A stretch of 51,826 bases of DNA from Phycisphaerales bacterium (GCA_018644725.1 JABGPZ010000064.1:1-51826); one strand, 5' to 3'. Shown: positions 16,579 through 25,063, counted from the first letter of the stretch. Numbers and translations: made by a program. The notes: generated by a model from the letters alone, not told the origin.

Positions 16579-18147
16579 ATGCTACGCTTCGAAACATTTC
16601 AGGAAGGCGAAAAACGCACCGACTTCAACCTCAACGGCGCGTACCTGTTTGGGTTTGAAAACGTCCCCATCCAGGCCGACATCGTTTCGTGCGGCAAGCA
16701 GCTCTCGTGCATGAAGGCCGCAGCCGGCCCGGCGGGGCTGAAGGTGGTCCACCCCACCGGCAAAAGCGGCACGTTGCTGTTGGGGACCACGCGTCTGCCC
16801 GAATCGCCCAAGCCCTACATTCTCGACGTCGAACTCCTCCGCAACCAGATCGCCCAATTTTTCCGCAAGCGCGAAGAATGGTCCCTGTTCGATCTGGACA
16901 ATCCCCAGGCCGAGGCCATCAACGAAGAATTCCGCATCCTCATGCACTCCTTTGGTGAGGTCCTCGCGCTCACGCTCACCGACCGCCCCGCGGCCGCCAA
17001 GAAAGCCCAGGCGCTTCTGGACACCGCGCTGGAGCTGACCGAAAAAGCGACCCTCCTTCATGCCGACCTGCTCTGGCAAAAACGATGCGCACTGAAACTG
17101 GAAACGCCCCAATTCGGCGTCCGGATCGAACCCAGCATCCGCCCGTCGATGGTGCGCCCGCTGCTGGGCGACGTCGATGCGATCTACATCCCCATGACAT
17201 GGCGCCAGTGCGAACCCAAAGAACGCGTCCACTCCACGGGCGAAACCGACGAGTGGATCAACTATGCCTCCCGCGAAAAAAAGACCGTCATCGCCGGGCC
17301 GCTGATCGGGTTCGCGCCCGAAGACACGCCCAAATGGCTCGAAGTGTGGAAGGGCGACATCGAAACACTCAAGCGATTGTGCTACGCTCACATCCAGCGC
17401 CTCGTCGAACGCTATAGCGAAAAAGTCGACTGGTGGATCATCTCCAGCGGCCTGGAAGTCAACCACTACCAACTCCCCTTCGAAGAGCTGATCGAACTCC
17501 TCCAGCAATCCTGCGCCCTGGTCCACCGCCTCGACCCCGACGCCAAAATTATGCTCAACCTGCCCATCGCCTGGGGAGAATACTCCGCACGCAATGCGCG
17601 AAGCATCCCCGCGCGCCAAATCGTCGATCTCATCGCCCAAGGGGCCGAGCTGAAGGTCGACGGCATCGGCATCGAGCTCGCACTCGGCATGCCCACCGAC
17701 GGGCACTTCATCCGTGACCTCGGCCAAATCGCCTCGCTCTTCGACACGCTTCAGGCGGCCGGAAAACCCATCCACGTCACCGCGTTCGGGATCCCCTCGT
17801 CCAACGAGCCCGACACGTCGGACCTGTGGAAAGGGCGCATGCCCATCACGCCTGCGGGCCAATGGCACCAGCCCCACAGTGCAGCTCGTCAGGCCGACTG
17901 GCTGGCGTCGGTGGTTCGCATCGCGCGCAGCCGCTTCGCCGTCGAGACCCTCACCTGGGGACGGCTGGCCGACGTGTCCCACGGGCGCATTCCCCACGGC
18001 GGACTCACCGACGCGCACCTCCAGACCAAGGCCGCCTACCACGAGTTCCTTGGAATTGCCGAGGCCACCCGCACACATCAAACCATCCCCCTTCCCGCCA
18101 CACCCTCTGCGCCCGACGCGAGTGCGCCGCCTGCCGAGACGTCCTGA
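16579..18147 (+). CDS. GH10-fold (xylanase-like) protein, probably without hydrolase activity
   Basis: 522 residues, no signal peptide. The N-terminal ~170 residues resemble the carbohydrate-binding-like region seen in front of GH10 domains of planctomycete-type proteins; from about 180 on, a TIM-barrel pattern follows (AIYIPMTWRQCEP, YAHIQRLVERYSEKVDWWIISSG, AKIMLNLP, VDGIGIELALG, PIHVTAFGIPSS, HSAARQADWL). In active GH10 enzymes the acid/base is the Glu of WDVVNE and the nucleophile the Glu of a TExD motif. Here these read WWIISSG (285-291) and VTAFGI (400-405, Ala402), so both catalytic positions appear lost; Glu293 might substitute for the acid/base. Pro/Ala-rich tail. It heads an operon with the HhH protein gene (stop and start overlap). 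Confidence 0.65.
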   Translation: MLRFETFQEGEKRTDFNLNGAYLFGFENVPIQADIVSCGKQLSCMKAAAGPAGLKVVHPTGKSGTLLLGTTRLPESPKPYILDVELLRNQIAQFFRKREEWSLFDLDNPQAEAINEEFRILMHSFGEVLALTLTDRPAAAKKAQALLDTALELTEKATLLHADLLWQKRCALKLETPQFGVRIEPSIRPSMVRPLLGDVDAIYIPMTWRQCEPKERVHSTGETDEWINYASREKKTVIAGPLIGFAPEDTPKWLEVWKGDIETLKRLCYAHIQRLVERYSEKVDWWIISSGLEVNHYQLPFEELIELLQQSCALVHRLDPDAKIMLNLPIAWGEYSARNARSIPARQIVDLIAQGAELKVDGIGIELALGMPTDGHFIRDLGQIASLFDTLQAAGKPIHVTAFGIPSSNEPDTSDLWKGRMPITPAGQWHQPHSAARQADWLASVVRIARSRFAVETLTWGRLADVSHGRIPHGGLTDAHLQTKAAYHEFLGIAEATRTHQTIPLPATPSAPDASAPPAETS

Positions 18148-18524
18148 TGCGCGGCTGGAAACTTGACATCACCCTTCGGCCGGTGCAGTTTGTCCTGCTC
18201 GCCCTCCTCGTCGGTGCCGGGATCGCCGCGTCGCAGTGCCTGTGGAATCGCCACATTGAAATCGACCCCGCCGACCCCGCCGCGGACCGCCTTGGCGAGC
18301 TGGATTCGACACTCTCGATCCACACCGCCAGCGCATCGGAACTCGCCGCGCTGCCCACCCTTGGGCGCTCTCTCGCCAATGCCATCCTCCGCTATCGCCA
18401 GGCCCGCGCCGCACAGGGCAACCCCCTCACCTGCGCCGAAGACCTTCTCGCCGTCCGCGGCATCGGCCCCAAGACCCTCCAGCGACTTCGCCCCTACCTT
18501 CGCTTCGAGCCCCTCCTGCCATGA
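18147..18524 (+). CDS. ComEA-like helix-hairpin-helix DNA-binding protein
   Basis: 125 residues. An N-terminal membrane helix (about 9-28) anchors a C-terminal pair of HhH motifs: HTASASELAALPTLGRSLA and LTCAEDLLAVRGIGPKTLQ, the standard ComEA repeat pair that binds DNA without sequence preference. ComEA proteins sit outside the inner membrane and take up DNA; here no other competence gene is adjacent, though pseudopilin genes occur at 21862 and 35395. Its ATG shares a base with the upstream TGA, and its own TGA overlaps the next ATG. Confidence 0.85.
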   Translation: MRGWKLDITLRPVQFVLLALLVGAGIAASQCLWNRHIEIDPADPAADRLGELDSTLSIHTASASELAALPTLGRSLANAILRYRQARAAQGNPLTCAEDLLAVRGIGPKTLQRLRPYLRFEPLLP

Positions 18525-19243
18525 CCCCACATCCCACCCAACACGAAATCCCGCACCAGCCCTACGAGAAGCTCATCCACAACCCCATCCAGCAGCTGCT
18601 CCTGATTGTCCCGCTGCTTCTGATCTATCACATCGGAACGCTGATCTACGCCGACACCCTCGCGGTGCCCTACCACTTCAAACTTCTGTTTGCGAGCTGG
18701 CACGCCCCCATGGCGTTTTTGCCGTCGCTTCTGATTGTCACCACGCTGATCTTCCAGCACGCTCTCCGCAGAGATCGGTTCTGCTATTCCATCGGCATTC
18801 AACTGGGCATGATTCTCGAAGGGGCCACTCTCTGGCTGCCGCTGTTGCCGGTTCTCTGGGTCACGTCCCAATTCACCGCCGCAACCACTCCGCCCACCCC
18901 GGTCTTCATCACCAACTGCATCAACTACATCGGCGCGAGCGTCTATGAAGAATTTCTCTTCCGCGCCGTCCTGATGTCTCTGCTGGGCCTGCTCCTGATC
19001 GACGTCTTGCATGTGAAAAAATTACACGCCCAAGGGACCGCCCTCCTCCTGTCGACCTTCCTGTTTGCCCGCGCCCATTTCGAGCCCTTTTCCACAAAGC
19101 CCTTCGACGAGGTGTACTTCCTGTTTCTCCTCGTTGCGGGAATCTGGTTTGGGGTGATCTACCTCTGGCGGGGCCTGGGCGTCGCCATTGCGACCCATAT
19201 GATCTGGAATCTCGTCGTCGCCCTTGCGGGCCATTCAGGCTAG
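18521..19243 (+). CDS. CPBP-family intramembrane metalloprotease
   Basis: 240 residues with about six to seven hydrophobic segments. The CPBP (Abi/Rce1) motifs are present: EExxxR in VYEEFLFRAVL (about 142-152), FxxxH in FLFARAHF, and the final HMIWN. These provide the Glu and His ligands of the membrane-embedded active site. Family members cut CaaX-like or peptide substrates or act in immunity to bacteriocins; the substrate here is unknown. Overlaps the HhH gene by four bases (ATGA). Confidence 0.85.
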   Translation: MTPHPTQHEIPHQPYEKLIHNPIQQLLLIVPLLLIYHIGTLIYADTLAVPYHFKLLFASWHAPMAFLPSLLIVTTLIFQHALRRDRFCYSIGIQLGMILEGATLWLPLLPVLWVTSQFTAATTPPTPVFITNCINYIGASVYEEFLFRAVLMSLLGLLLIDVLHVKKLHAQGTALLLSTFLFARAHFEPFSTKPFDEVYFLFLLVAGIWFGVIYLWRGLGVAIATHMIWNLVVALAGHSG

Positions 19244-19350
19244 ACCGGCGCGCCCAGAGGACTTTTCAGTTGCGAAAGAGGCCGTTTTCCGGTACAAAAT
19301 AGGATCAATTCACACGCAATTCGACCCGACAGATACCCGAGGAGATTTTC

Positions 19351-20190
19351 TTGTCCGATTTCATCAAACCATGGCATATTCCCCTGATCCTTGGGGTCTT
19401 CCCCATCCTCTGGCTCGTCTTGGGCGGATACCTCTTCCAGCAGGGTCTGGTCAAATTTTCCACCAAACGACGAACCCCCTTCTCCGAAGGCCTCATCGCC
19501 AGTCTGCTCTGCGGCGGCGTGGGCGGAGCGCTGGGTGTGGCACCTCTCCTGTTCCTCGTGACCAAATCCCGCTCTACGGGCATCTTGGTTCTTGTCGCCC
19601 TCCTCGCTCCTATCCTGTTTTATGCCATCGGCGTGATGACCTTTTCGTGCCTCCACCAAAAAGTCAAAATCAATCAGGTCCTCCGCATCTGTACGATTCC
19701 ACTCATCGCCATCGCGCTCTCCGGCGGGCTCATCGCCACCGCGTGTATCGTCCCGACGATCATCAAACACCGCGAGAGCATTGCCAATTTGAAACGCATC
19801 CAACAAGCAGGCAATAAGATGAGCTCCATCTACAATGCGTTCGAGCGAAACTTCAACAACATGCCCGACACCCTCGAAGAGCTCGTCAAGCGCGGATGGA
19901 TCGATGCCGACAGCCTCACCTCGCCCATCCTCGAAGGCAAATCCGTAGGCTACCTCTACGCCAAGCCGGTCGTCACCAACAACTACAGGAAGTTTCACAA
20001 TCAGATTCTCCTGATTGCGCCCAACTGCAAGGCCCTCGGTGAAAACCGGATCCTGATCCTTACCCGCCGCGGCGACCGGACCGATATCTCCTTCGAGCAG
20101 CTCAACAAATATCTCACGGGCGAAGAATCCAAGGATCTCAACGCCCACTGGCTGCCCCTCAAAGACAAACTGTTCCAATCGGCGGACTGA
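19351..20190 (+). CDS. Membrane protein with four helices and a pilin-like C-terminal domain
   Basis: 279 residues starting at TTG (19351), with GAGGAG six bases before it; no ATG start gives a full first helix. Hydrophobic helices at about 9-30, 47-70, 76-98 and 112-134. The part after residue 145 (NLKRIQQAGNKMSSIYNAF, DTLEELVKRGWIDADSLTSP) resembles the soluble half of pseudopilins, where the stem helix leads to a sentence-like SLEELVKxGYI block. There is no class III signal peptide. Function unknown; it precedes kdsB by four bases, which may be coupling only. Confidence 0.6.
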   Translation: MSDFIKPWHIPLILGVFPILWLVLGGYLFQQGLVKFSTKRRTPFSEGLIASLLCGGVGGALGVAPLLFLVTKSRSTGILVLVALLAPILFYAIGVMTFSCLHQKVKINQVLRICTIPLIAIALSGGLIATACIVPTIIKHRESIANLKRIQQAGNKMSSIYNAFERNFNNMPDTLEELVKRGWIDADSLTSPILEGKSVGYLYAKPVVTNNYRKFHNQILLIAPNCKALGENRILILTRRGDRTDISFEQLNKYLTGEESKDLNAHWLPLKDKLFQSAD

Positions 20191-20194
20191 CCCC

Positions 20195-20923
20195 ATGGCT
20201 ACACACATTCTGATCCCTGCGCGGTACGCTTCAAGCCGCCTGCCCGCCAAACCCCTATTGGCCGAAACCGGGCAGTGCCTCATCCTTCACGTCGTCGAGA
20301 ATGTCCTCGCCATTGACGGTGTGGATTCCGTCACCGTCGCCACCGACGATCAACGCATTGCCGACGTCGTCACCGCCGCAGGCTACCAGGCCGTAATGAC
20401 CCGCGTCGACCATGCCTCGGGCACCGACCGCCTCGCCGAGGCCGCCGCCACGCTTGGGTTCGCCGACGACGACATCGTTGTAAACGTCCAGGGCGACGAA
20501 CCCGACATTCCCGCAGAGCTCGTACTGCGATTGATCGACCTGCTTGAAACCACCGACGCGCCGATGGCCACGCTCGCCACCCCGCTCCCCGACGACCAGG
20601 CCGCCGATCCCAACAAAGTCAAAGCCGTGTTCACTCCCGCCCACAAGGCGCTCTATTTTTCGCGCGCGAAAATCCCCCACGACCGCGACGCAACACACCC
20701 CGGCTCGCACTTCCTCCACATCGGCATGTACGGCTACCGCGCGGGCTTCCTGCAGACCTTCACCACCCTCCCGGCCGGAACGCTCGAACAGATCGAATGC
20801 CTCGAACAACTGCGCGTACTCGAAGCGGGCTACGACATCGCCATCGACGTAGTCGACTATGACGGCGGCGGCATCGACACCCCCGAAGACTACGCCGAAT
20901 TCGTCCGCCGCATGAAGGGCTAA
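20195..20923 (+). CDS. kdsB: 3-deoxy-manno-octulosonate cytidylyltransferase (CMP-Kdo synthetase)
   Basis: Activates Kdo with CTP for lipid A core assembly, so the host makes lipopolysaccharide. 242 residues, standard. Signatures: IPARYASSRLPAKPL (nucleotide loop), VATDDQRIADVV, SGTDRLAEAA, VNVQGDEPDIP, HIGMYGYRAGFL and the closing GGGIDTPEDYAEF. No clear Shine-Dalgarno; it starts four bases after the preceding stop. The folP gene follows after two bases. Confidence 0.96.
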   Translation: MATHILIPARYASSRLPAKPLLAETGQCLILHVVENVLAIDGVDSVTVATDDQRIADVVTAAGYQAVMTRVDHASGTDRLAEAAATLGFADDDIVVNVQGDEPDIPAELVLRLIDLLETTDAPMATLATPLPDDQAADPNKVKAVFTPAHKALYFSRAKIPHDRDATHPGSHFLHIGMYGYRAGFLQTFTTLPAGTLEQIECLEQLRVLEAGYDIAIDVVDYDGGGIDTPEDYAEFVRRMKG

Positions 20924-20925
20924 CC

Positions 20926-21762
20926 ATGGGCCTCTCGCTCGACGCCATCCTCCAAAGCCGCCGCACCCGCCAGCCTGTCGTCATGGGTGTCCTCAACGTG
21001 ACCCCCGACAGCTTTTCCGATGGCGGGCAATTTTGTTCCCCCGCCGACGCTCTCGCCCAGGCGAAAGCACTGGTCGAAGCGGGCTGCGACATTCTGGACC
21101 TCGGTGCCGAATCCACCCGCCCGGGCAGCCAGCGCGTCGATGCCGAAACCCAAATCCAGCGCCTCCGCGACATCCTTCCAGCCGTCTGCGAGCTGGGGGT
21201 TGTCATCAGCATCGACACCACCCTTGCGCCCGTGGCCTCGTTCGCCCTCGACGCGGGCGCGCACATTCTCAACGACGTCTCTGCCGGGCGCGACGACCCG
21301 GCCATGCTCCCGCTCGCGGCGAGCCGCAATGCACCGATCTGCCTGATGCACATGCAAGGCCAGCCCGGAACGATGCAGGCCGCGCCGCACTATGACGACG
21401 TCACGGCTGAGGTGGCTGCGTTCTTCACCGAGCGCCTCGCCGCCGCCCATGGCGCCGGCATCCCGCGCGAGCACTGCATTCTTGACCCCGGCATTGGCTT
21501 TGGCAAAACCCTCGAACACAATCTCGCGCTGCTGGCCCGCGTCAACGACTGGGCCCCGCGGGACACCGTCCTCCTGATCGGCCCAAGCCGCAAACGGTTC
21601 ATCGACGACATCGCCCCCGCCCCGGCCCAACAGCGCGTCGGCGGCACTCTCGCTGCGTGCCTTGCGACCTACCGCCAGGGCGCGACGATCTTCCGCGTCC
21701 ACGACCCCCAGCCCATCCGCCAGGGCCTGGAGGTTCAGCGCGCACTGGAAACCGCGAAATAG
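20926..21762 (+). CDS. folP: Dihydropteroate synthase
   Basis: Condenses the HPPK product with p-aminobenzoate. 278 residues. All DHPS signatures are present: MGVLNVTPDSFSDGG, DLGAESTRPGS, INDVSAGRDDP (here LNDVSAG), LMHMQGQPGTMQ, DPGIGFGKT and GPSRKRF. Last gene of the cluster, followed by a strong terminator. folK lies 9 kb away on the same strand, so the folate genes are split. Confidence 0.96.
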   Translation: MGLSLDAILQSRRTRQPVVMGVLNVTPDSFSDGGQFCSPADALAQAKALVEAGCDILDLGAESTRPGSQRVDAETQIQRLRDILPAVCELGVVISIDTTLAPVASFALDAGAHILNDVSAGRDDPAMLPLAASRNAPICLMHMQGQPGTMQAAPHYDDVTAEVAAFFTERLAAAHGAGIPREHCILDPGIGFGKTLEHNLALLARVNDWAPRDTVLLIGPSRKRFIDDIAPAPAQQRVGGTLAACLATYRQGATIFRVHDPQPIRQGLEVQRALETAK

Positions 21763-21803
21763 CCACGCAACTCCTCCACCGGCCATTCACCATCAGACCA
21801 TAA

Positions 21804-21833
21804 AAAAAACCCACTGCATGCAGTGGGTTTTTT
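21804..21833 (+). terminator. Bidirectional terminator between folP and the pseudopilin gene
   Basis: Perfect palindrome CCCACTGCA/TGCAGTGGG (21810-21827) with six As before and six Ts after; it serves both convergent genes. Confidence 0.92.
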
Positions 21834-21861
21834 GTGTATCAAAACTTGATCGTAGCTAGAC

Positions 21862-22743
21862 TCAACGATCGTTGATGTTAGCAGGGATCAACACGCTATC
21901 GCTCTTCTTCAAGATCTTTTCGTTGCCCGTGGGAAACGATACTTCTGTAGTCGTCCTGCTCTCGACAGGAACTTCAACCTTACCGCTGCTATCGATGTCA
22001 CGCGCATAAATGTTGTTGTCCTTCAGACCACAGTAGACCTTCGACTGGGCTTTGACGGTGGCACCCGGATAGAGACAGTTCACAATGTCTTGGCCGTGGT
22101 TGTACCCAGCGCCTTCATTGCCATCGTCCACTTCGGCTTCGGCGACATCACTGTGGCGCACAAATTCTTTCAGGCTCTCGCCGGGCTGGTCAGCGAGGAT
22201 TGGCATAACCTTCATGCCGACACCAAACGACGCGGTGTTGTACTTCCCGTCGCCGCCGTACTTGTAGCCATTGTGCATCGCATAGTCGATATAATATTCG
22301 TCATTGGCCTTGTCGTAGAACCCGTAGGTCTCATCGTCGTCACGGTCCAGAACGTTGCCTGACGTCGACGGGCAACGGAAAATCGACCAGTTGTCCAGGT
22401 ATTCGCGTTGCACCAACAGCAGCAAGTTATCGATAATGTGGACGTTCTTCTCATCCTCTTTCTTGAGGAGCTGCTTGAACTCCGTCTCGCCCATCAGATC
22501 CTGCATTTCTGCAGTGGGGACCATGTCCTTCTTGTTCTGGATGAACGGGTAGCCCTGGTTGCCGCCGCTGGTTGTGTAGACGCCCAAGGCCGAGCCGATG
22601 CCACGAAGATTCGTCGCACACTGCATTTGCCGTGCGCGGCGCTGAGCGGTCCCGATGATGGGAACCAGAATCGTGACAAGCACCAGGATAATCGAGATCA
22701 CAACGAGCAACTCGATCAGGGTAAATGCTTTCCTGCGTTTCAT
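21862..22743 (-). CDS. Type II secretion/DUF1559-like pseudopilin
   Basis: 293 residues with a class III (prepilin) signal: MKRRKAFTLIELLVVISIILVLVTIL, cleaved before Phe7 by prepilin peptidase. Then a stem (GTAQRRARQMQCATNLRGIG) with Cys and a long soluble domain with Cys in FRCPSTSG and VYCGL. This is the architecture of the numerous H/G-like pseudopilins of planctomycetes and their relatives. AAGGAG stands seven bases from the ATG. Monocistronic, with promoter and terminator. Role in the envelope unknown. Confidence 0.88.
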   Translation of the reverse strand: MKRRKAFTLIELLVVISIILVLVTILVPIIGTAQRRARQMQCATNLRGIGSALGVYTTSGGNQGYPFIQNKKDMVPTAEMQDLMGETEFKQLLKKEDEKNVHIIDNLLLLVQREYLDNWSIFRCPSTSGNVLDRDDDETYGFYDKANDEYYIDYAMHNGYKYGGDGKYNTASFGVGMKVMPILADQPGESLKEFVRHSDVAEAEVDDGNEGAGYNHGQDIVNCLYPGATVKAQSKVYCGLKDNNIYARDIDSSGKVEVPVESRTTTEVSFPTGNEKILKKSDSVLIPANINDR

Positions 22744-22883
22744 CGCAAGCTCCTTTCAGGCCCCATGCGTCTCTGCGATGAATCGCGAGATCCTATGGGT
22801 ATGGATCATTGCGGGTACAGCTTTCACTCGCAATGCATCGCATCCTCAAGACAAAGGCCTCAAGTGGATATTGGCTTCCCCAA

Positions 22884-22957
22884 GCGTGACCGTCACGCCG
22901 AGCGAAACCTTTCTATTTCTTCTACCCCATCATATATATAGAAGTTTCACAGGACAA
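22884..22957 (-). promoter_or_regulatory. Promoter and palindrome upstream of the pseudopilin gene
   Basis: On the minus strand TTGTCC (22952-22957), 17-bp spacer, TATGAT (22929-22934); leader about 180 nt. A 15-bp inverted repeat (GCGTGAC-C-GTCACGC, 22884-22898) lies 31 bp downstream of the -10. The remaining upstream stretch to 23066 holds nothing else I can identify. Confidence 0.5.
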
Positions 22958-23066
22958 GTGAAATTCGAGGATCCGGCCGCAATTTTTCGCTTTTTTCTCT
23001 CAATCTTCCTGTTTTATGCTCCCGATCGCCCAAAGCCTGAAAAAAACTACGCTTAAGAGAAGTTCG

Positions 23067-23882
23067 TCACATTTGATTCATCAAATTTCGGCGGCGGACC
23101 CACTTGGCATAGTCCGTGTGCACCGGCAACCACTGCCCGCCATCGATGTCGATGGCTGTGCCCGTGATCTTGCCCGCGAGGTCCGACGCGAGAAACAGCG
23201 CAAGGTTCGCGACGTCTTCGGGCAGTGCAACTTCGCCGAGGGGAATTTCCTTCGCGAGTTTTTCGCCAGCATTCTGGCCGCGGGCAATTTGAATCATTTC
23301 CGTCAGCACCGTGCCGGGGCAAATCGCGACCACGCGGGTGTTCCACTGCGCCGCCTCGGCGGCCGCCTGCATCGTCAGGCCGACCACGCCGTGCTTGCTC
23401 GCGACATAATCGCCCATGCCCGAATTGCTGATCCGCCGGCCCGCCATCGACGCGATGTTCACGATCACGCCGGCGGACTGCTCGCGCATCTGATTCAGCG
23501 CGCCGCGCATCGCGAGGAACACCCCGGTGAGATTCGTATCGAGCGTGGCGCGGAAGGTGGCCGCGTCCATGTCCACGAGAAAGTTGCCGCTACCGCCCGT
23601 GCCGTGAGAATTGATCAGCACGTCCACGCGGCCGGTGCGTTCGACGGCGGTCACAAAAAGATTCGCTACGGCCGACTCGTCCGTCACGTCCGCGGGGATC
23701 GCAATCGCGCACTCCCGGCCGAGTTCGTCGTTAAGCGTCGTCGCAGCATTTTCGAGCACCTCGGCCCGTCGCCCCGCCAGCACCACCGTCGCCCCGGCCG
23801 ACGCGAACGCCCGCGCGCAGGCAAAACCAATGCCGCTTCCGCCGCCCGTGACCACCACCGTCTTGTTGGTAAATTCAATCAT
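23067..23882 (-). CDS. Short-chain dehydrogenase/reductase
   Basis: 271 residues from ATG 23882; the upstream extension to 23921 is not SDR-like. Classical SDR: NAD(P) loop TGGGSGIG (about 12-19), Asn of NSHGTG, Ser of NIASMAG, catalytic YVASK, and the PG of CPGTVLTEM. FabG-like in size and C-terminus (GTAIDIDGGQW). Basic residues GRR at the end of strand 2 favour NADPH. Substrate unknown; ends 183 bp from the pseudopilin promoter. Confidence 0.9.
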   Translation of the reverse strand: MIEFTNKTVVVTGGGSGIGFACARAFASAGATVVLAGRRAEVLENAATTLNDELGRECAIAIPADVTDESAVANLFVTAVERTGRVDVLINSHGTGGSGNFLVDMDAATFRATLDTNLTGVFLAMRGALNQMREQSAGVIVNIASMAGRRISNSGMGDYVASKHGVVGLTMQAAAEAAQWNTRVVAICPGTVLTEMIQIARGQNAGEKLAKEIPLGEVALPEDVANLALFLASDLAGKITGTAIDIDGGQWLPVHTDYAKWVRRRNLMNQM

Positions 23883-23911
23883 CGTGTTTCTCTGTATTCG
23901 TGTTGTGTATT

Positions 23912-23935
23912 GTAGGGGCAAACTATGGTTCGCCC
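23912..23935 (+). repeat. REP-type hairpin, divergent copy
   Basis: 24 bp: GTAG, arms GGGCAAAC and GTTCGCCC (one G-T type wobble when read as RNA), loop TATG. It lies between the SDR start and the DUF3592 gene. Arms differ from consensus but keep pairing. Confidence 0.65.
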
Positions 23936-23954
23936 TTCTTTTGTTCCCTGTTTG

Positions 23955-25004
23955 CTAGAGCAGTCCGAAATGGTGAAGCGCATAGAGGCCGTGGCCGCCG
24001 AGGACCGCCAGCGGCAAAAGCGCCCCGCCGATCTTATAGGATGGCACGCGCAGGCGACCCATTTCATCAAGGCGAATTTTCATCGGCAGCGCGTCGAGCA
24101 GAACCGCTTCATTCGGAAAATACGGATCGTACAGCACGGGCTCAAACGCTTCGTCGCCGAGGGTGTTGGTCCTGTACGTCTTGGCCGTAACGCGGTGAGC
24201 GGTGCCATCGCGAGAGGTGAACTCGAAGGTGTATTTGTAAACCGTGCAGTTGTTGACGCGCGTGCTGGTGGCTTCTTTGGACTTCAGCGTCGCGCTTGCG
24301 GCAATGCCGTCGCGCAGCAGGCGGATGCGTTTGGGGCCGCGCCAGGCCGCACCCAGAATCAGCCCCAGCCCCACGACCGGGAACAGGAAAACAAAGCACA
24401 GCTCCACTCCCATCATCGCCGTGCGCCCGCCCGCAATGCGAATCTCGTCGCCGGAGCGTTCGATCCCCGTCGGAATCGGCTTGGGCGGAACGTACTCGTC
24501 CTTTCCATTTTGGAGCGCCGTGTCATACCCCTTACGCAATTTCGCCGGCGCGCCGGTGCGATAGCTCGCCTGCCGGATCACCTTGCCGGCTGGGGTGGTG
24601 TGCCGAATGACATATTCATACACGGGCGTGCCCTCGCGGTGATCGCCGCCGCCGACGGACATGTTGGTCTTCGACAGCGCAACGATTTCTCCCTTGGCGG
24701 GCGTCCAGGTTTTCGTCCAGCTGGTGTAATCAATATTCGGCGCGAACGCCCAAATGAAAATCATGCTAAAGCCAAAGAAGACCCAGCCGAACATCCCGAG
24801 AGTCCCCCCGCCGAGCCGCATCGTCAGCCGCGCCAAAAGCGGAACGCAGCGCGGCGGCGGTTCGAGTCTCGCAAGACGCTCATGGCCCACGGGCCGAGAC
24901 TCGCTGGGCACATCGCCATTCGGCGCGTCAGGCTTCATTGCGGGACGATATTCATTCTCACTGTCGAGCGGCATGTCCAAATCCAGTAAGTCGTTCTCGG
25001 CCAT
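23955..25004 (-). CDS. DUF3592-type membrane protein
   Basis: 349 residues from ATG 25004; AAAGG is nine bases upstream, while the ATG at 25013 would have none. Acidic cytoplasmic N-terminus (to about 60), one membrane helix (about 70-92), an extracytoplasmic DUF3592-like beta domain (WTPAKGEIVALSKTNM, YEYVIRHTTPAGKVIRQASY), a second helix (about 195-217), another soluble beta domain (YKYTFEFTSRDGTAHRVTA) and a C-terminal helix. Two halves look like repeats of one DUF3592 unit. Function unknown. Diverges from lysS. Confidence 0.7.
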   Translation of the reverse strand: MAENDLLDLDMPLDSENEYRPAMKPDAPNGDVPSESRPVGHERLARLEPPPRCVPLLARLTMRLGGGTLGMFGWVFFGFSMIFIWAFAPNIDYTSWTKTWTPAKGEIVALSKTNMSVGGGDHREGTPVYEYVIRHTTPAGKVIRQASYRTGAPAKLRKGYDTALQNGKDEYVPPKPIPTGIERSGDEIRIAGGRTAMMGVELCFVFLFPVVGLGLILGAAWRGPKRIRLLRDGIAASATLKSKEATSTRVNNCTVYKYTFEFTSRDGTAHRVTAKTYRTNTLGDEAFEPVLYDPYFPNEAVLLDALPMKIRLDEMGRLRVPSYKIGGALLPLAVLGGHGLYALHHFGLL

Positions 25005-25034
25005 GGTCGTCATCCTTTGTTCGCAGGTTCGTGC

Positions 25035-25063
25035 TTGCCCATTGGCGGGGTTTGGGGTATACT
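25035..25063 (+). promoter_or_regulatory. lysS promoter
   Basis: TTGCCC (25035-25040), 17-bp spacer, TATACT (25058-25063); leader of about 68 nt before the ATG at 25138, which has AAGGAA upstream. Confidence 0.55.

Larger units (their letters stand above)
16406..16600 (+). repeat. 57-bp tandem repeat: three full copies and a partial fourth that is the start of the GH10-like gene
   Basis: Copies start at 16406, 16463, 16520 and 16577 (the fourth diverges after about 22 bp). Each full copy holds an ATG, 12 further codons, a TGA, a GAGGA Shine-Dalgarno-like box overlapping the TGA, and a spacer. The copies differ at only a few bases. Since 57 is a multiple of three, all four ATGs share one frame. 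Each copy also contains the inverted repeat TTGAAA-CAT-TTTCAA. Confidence 0.95.

Noticed and set aside
16406-16600. The 57-bp repeats as a CRISPR array
   Set aside because: Copies are directly adjacent with no spacers, carry start and stop codons, and there are no cas genes.
16582-18081. A 499-codon minus-strand ORF opposite the GH10-like gene
   Set aside because: Antisense shadow; no domain, and the plus-strand gene has clear motifs and a promoter.
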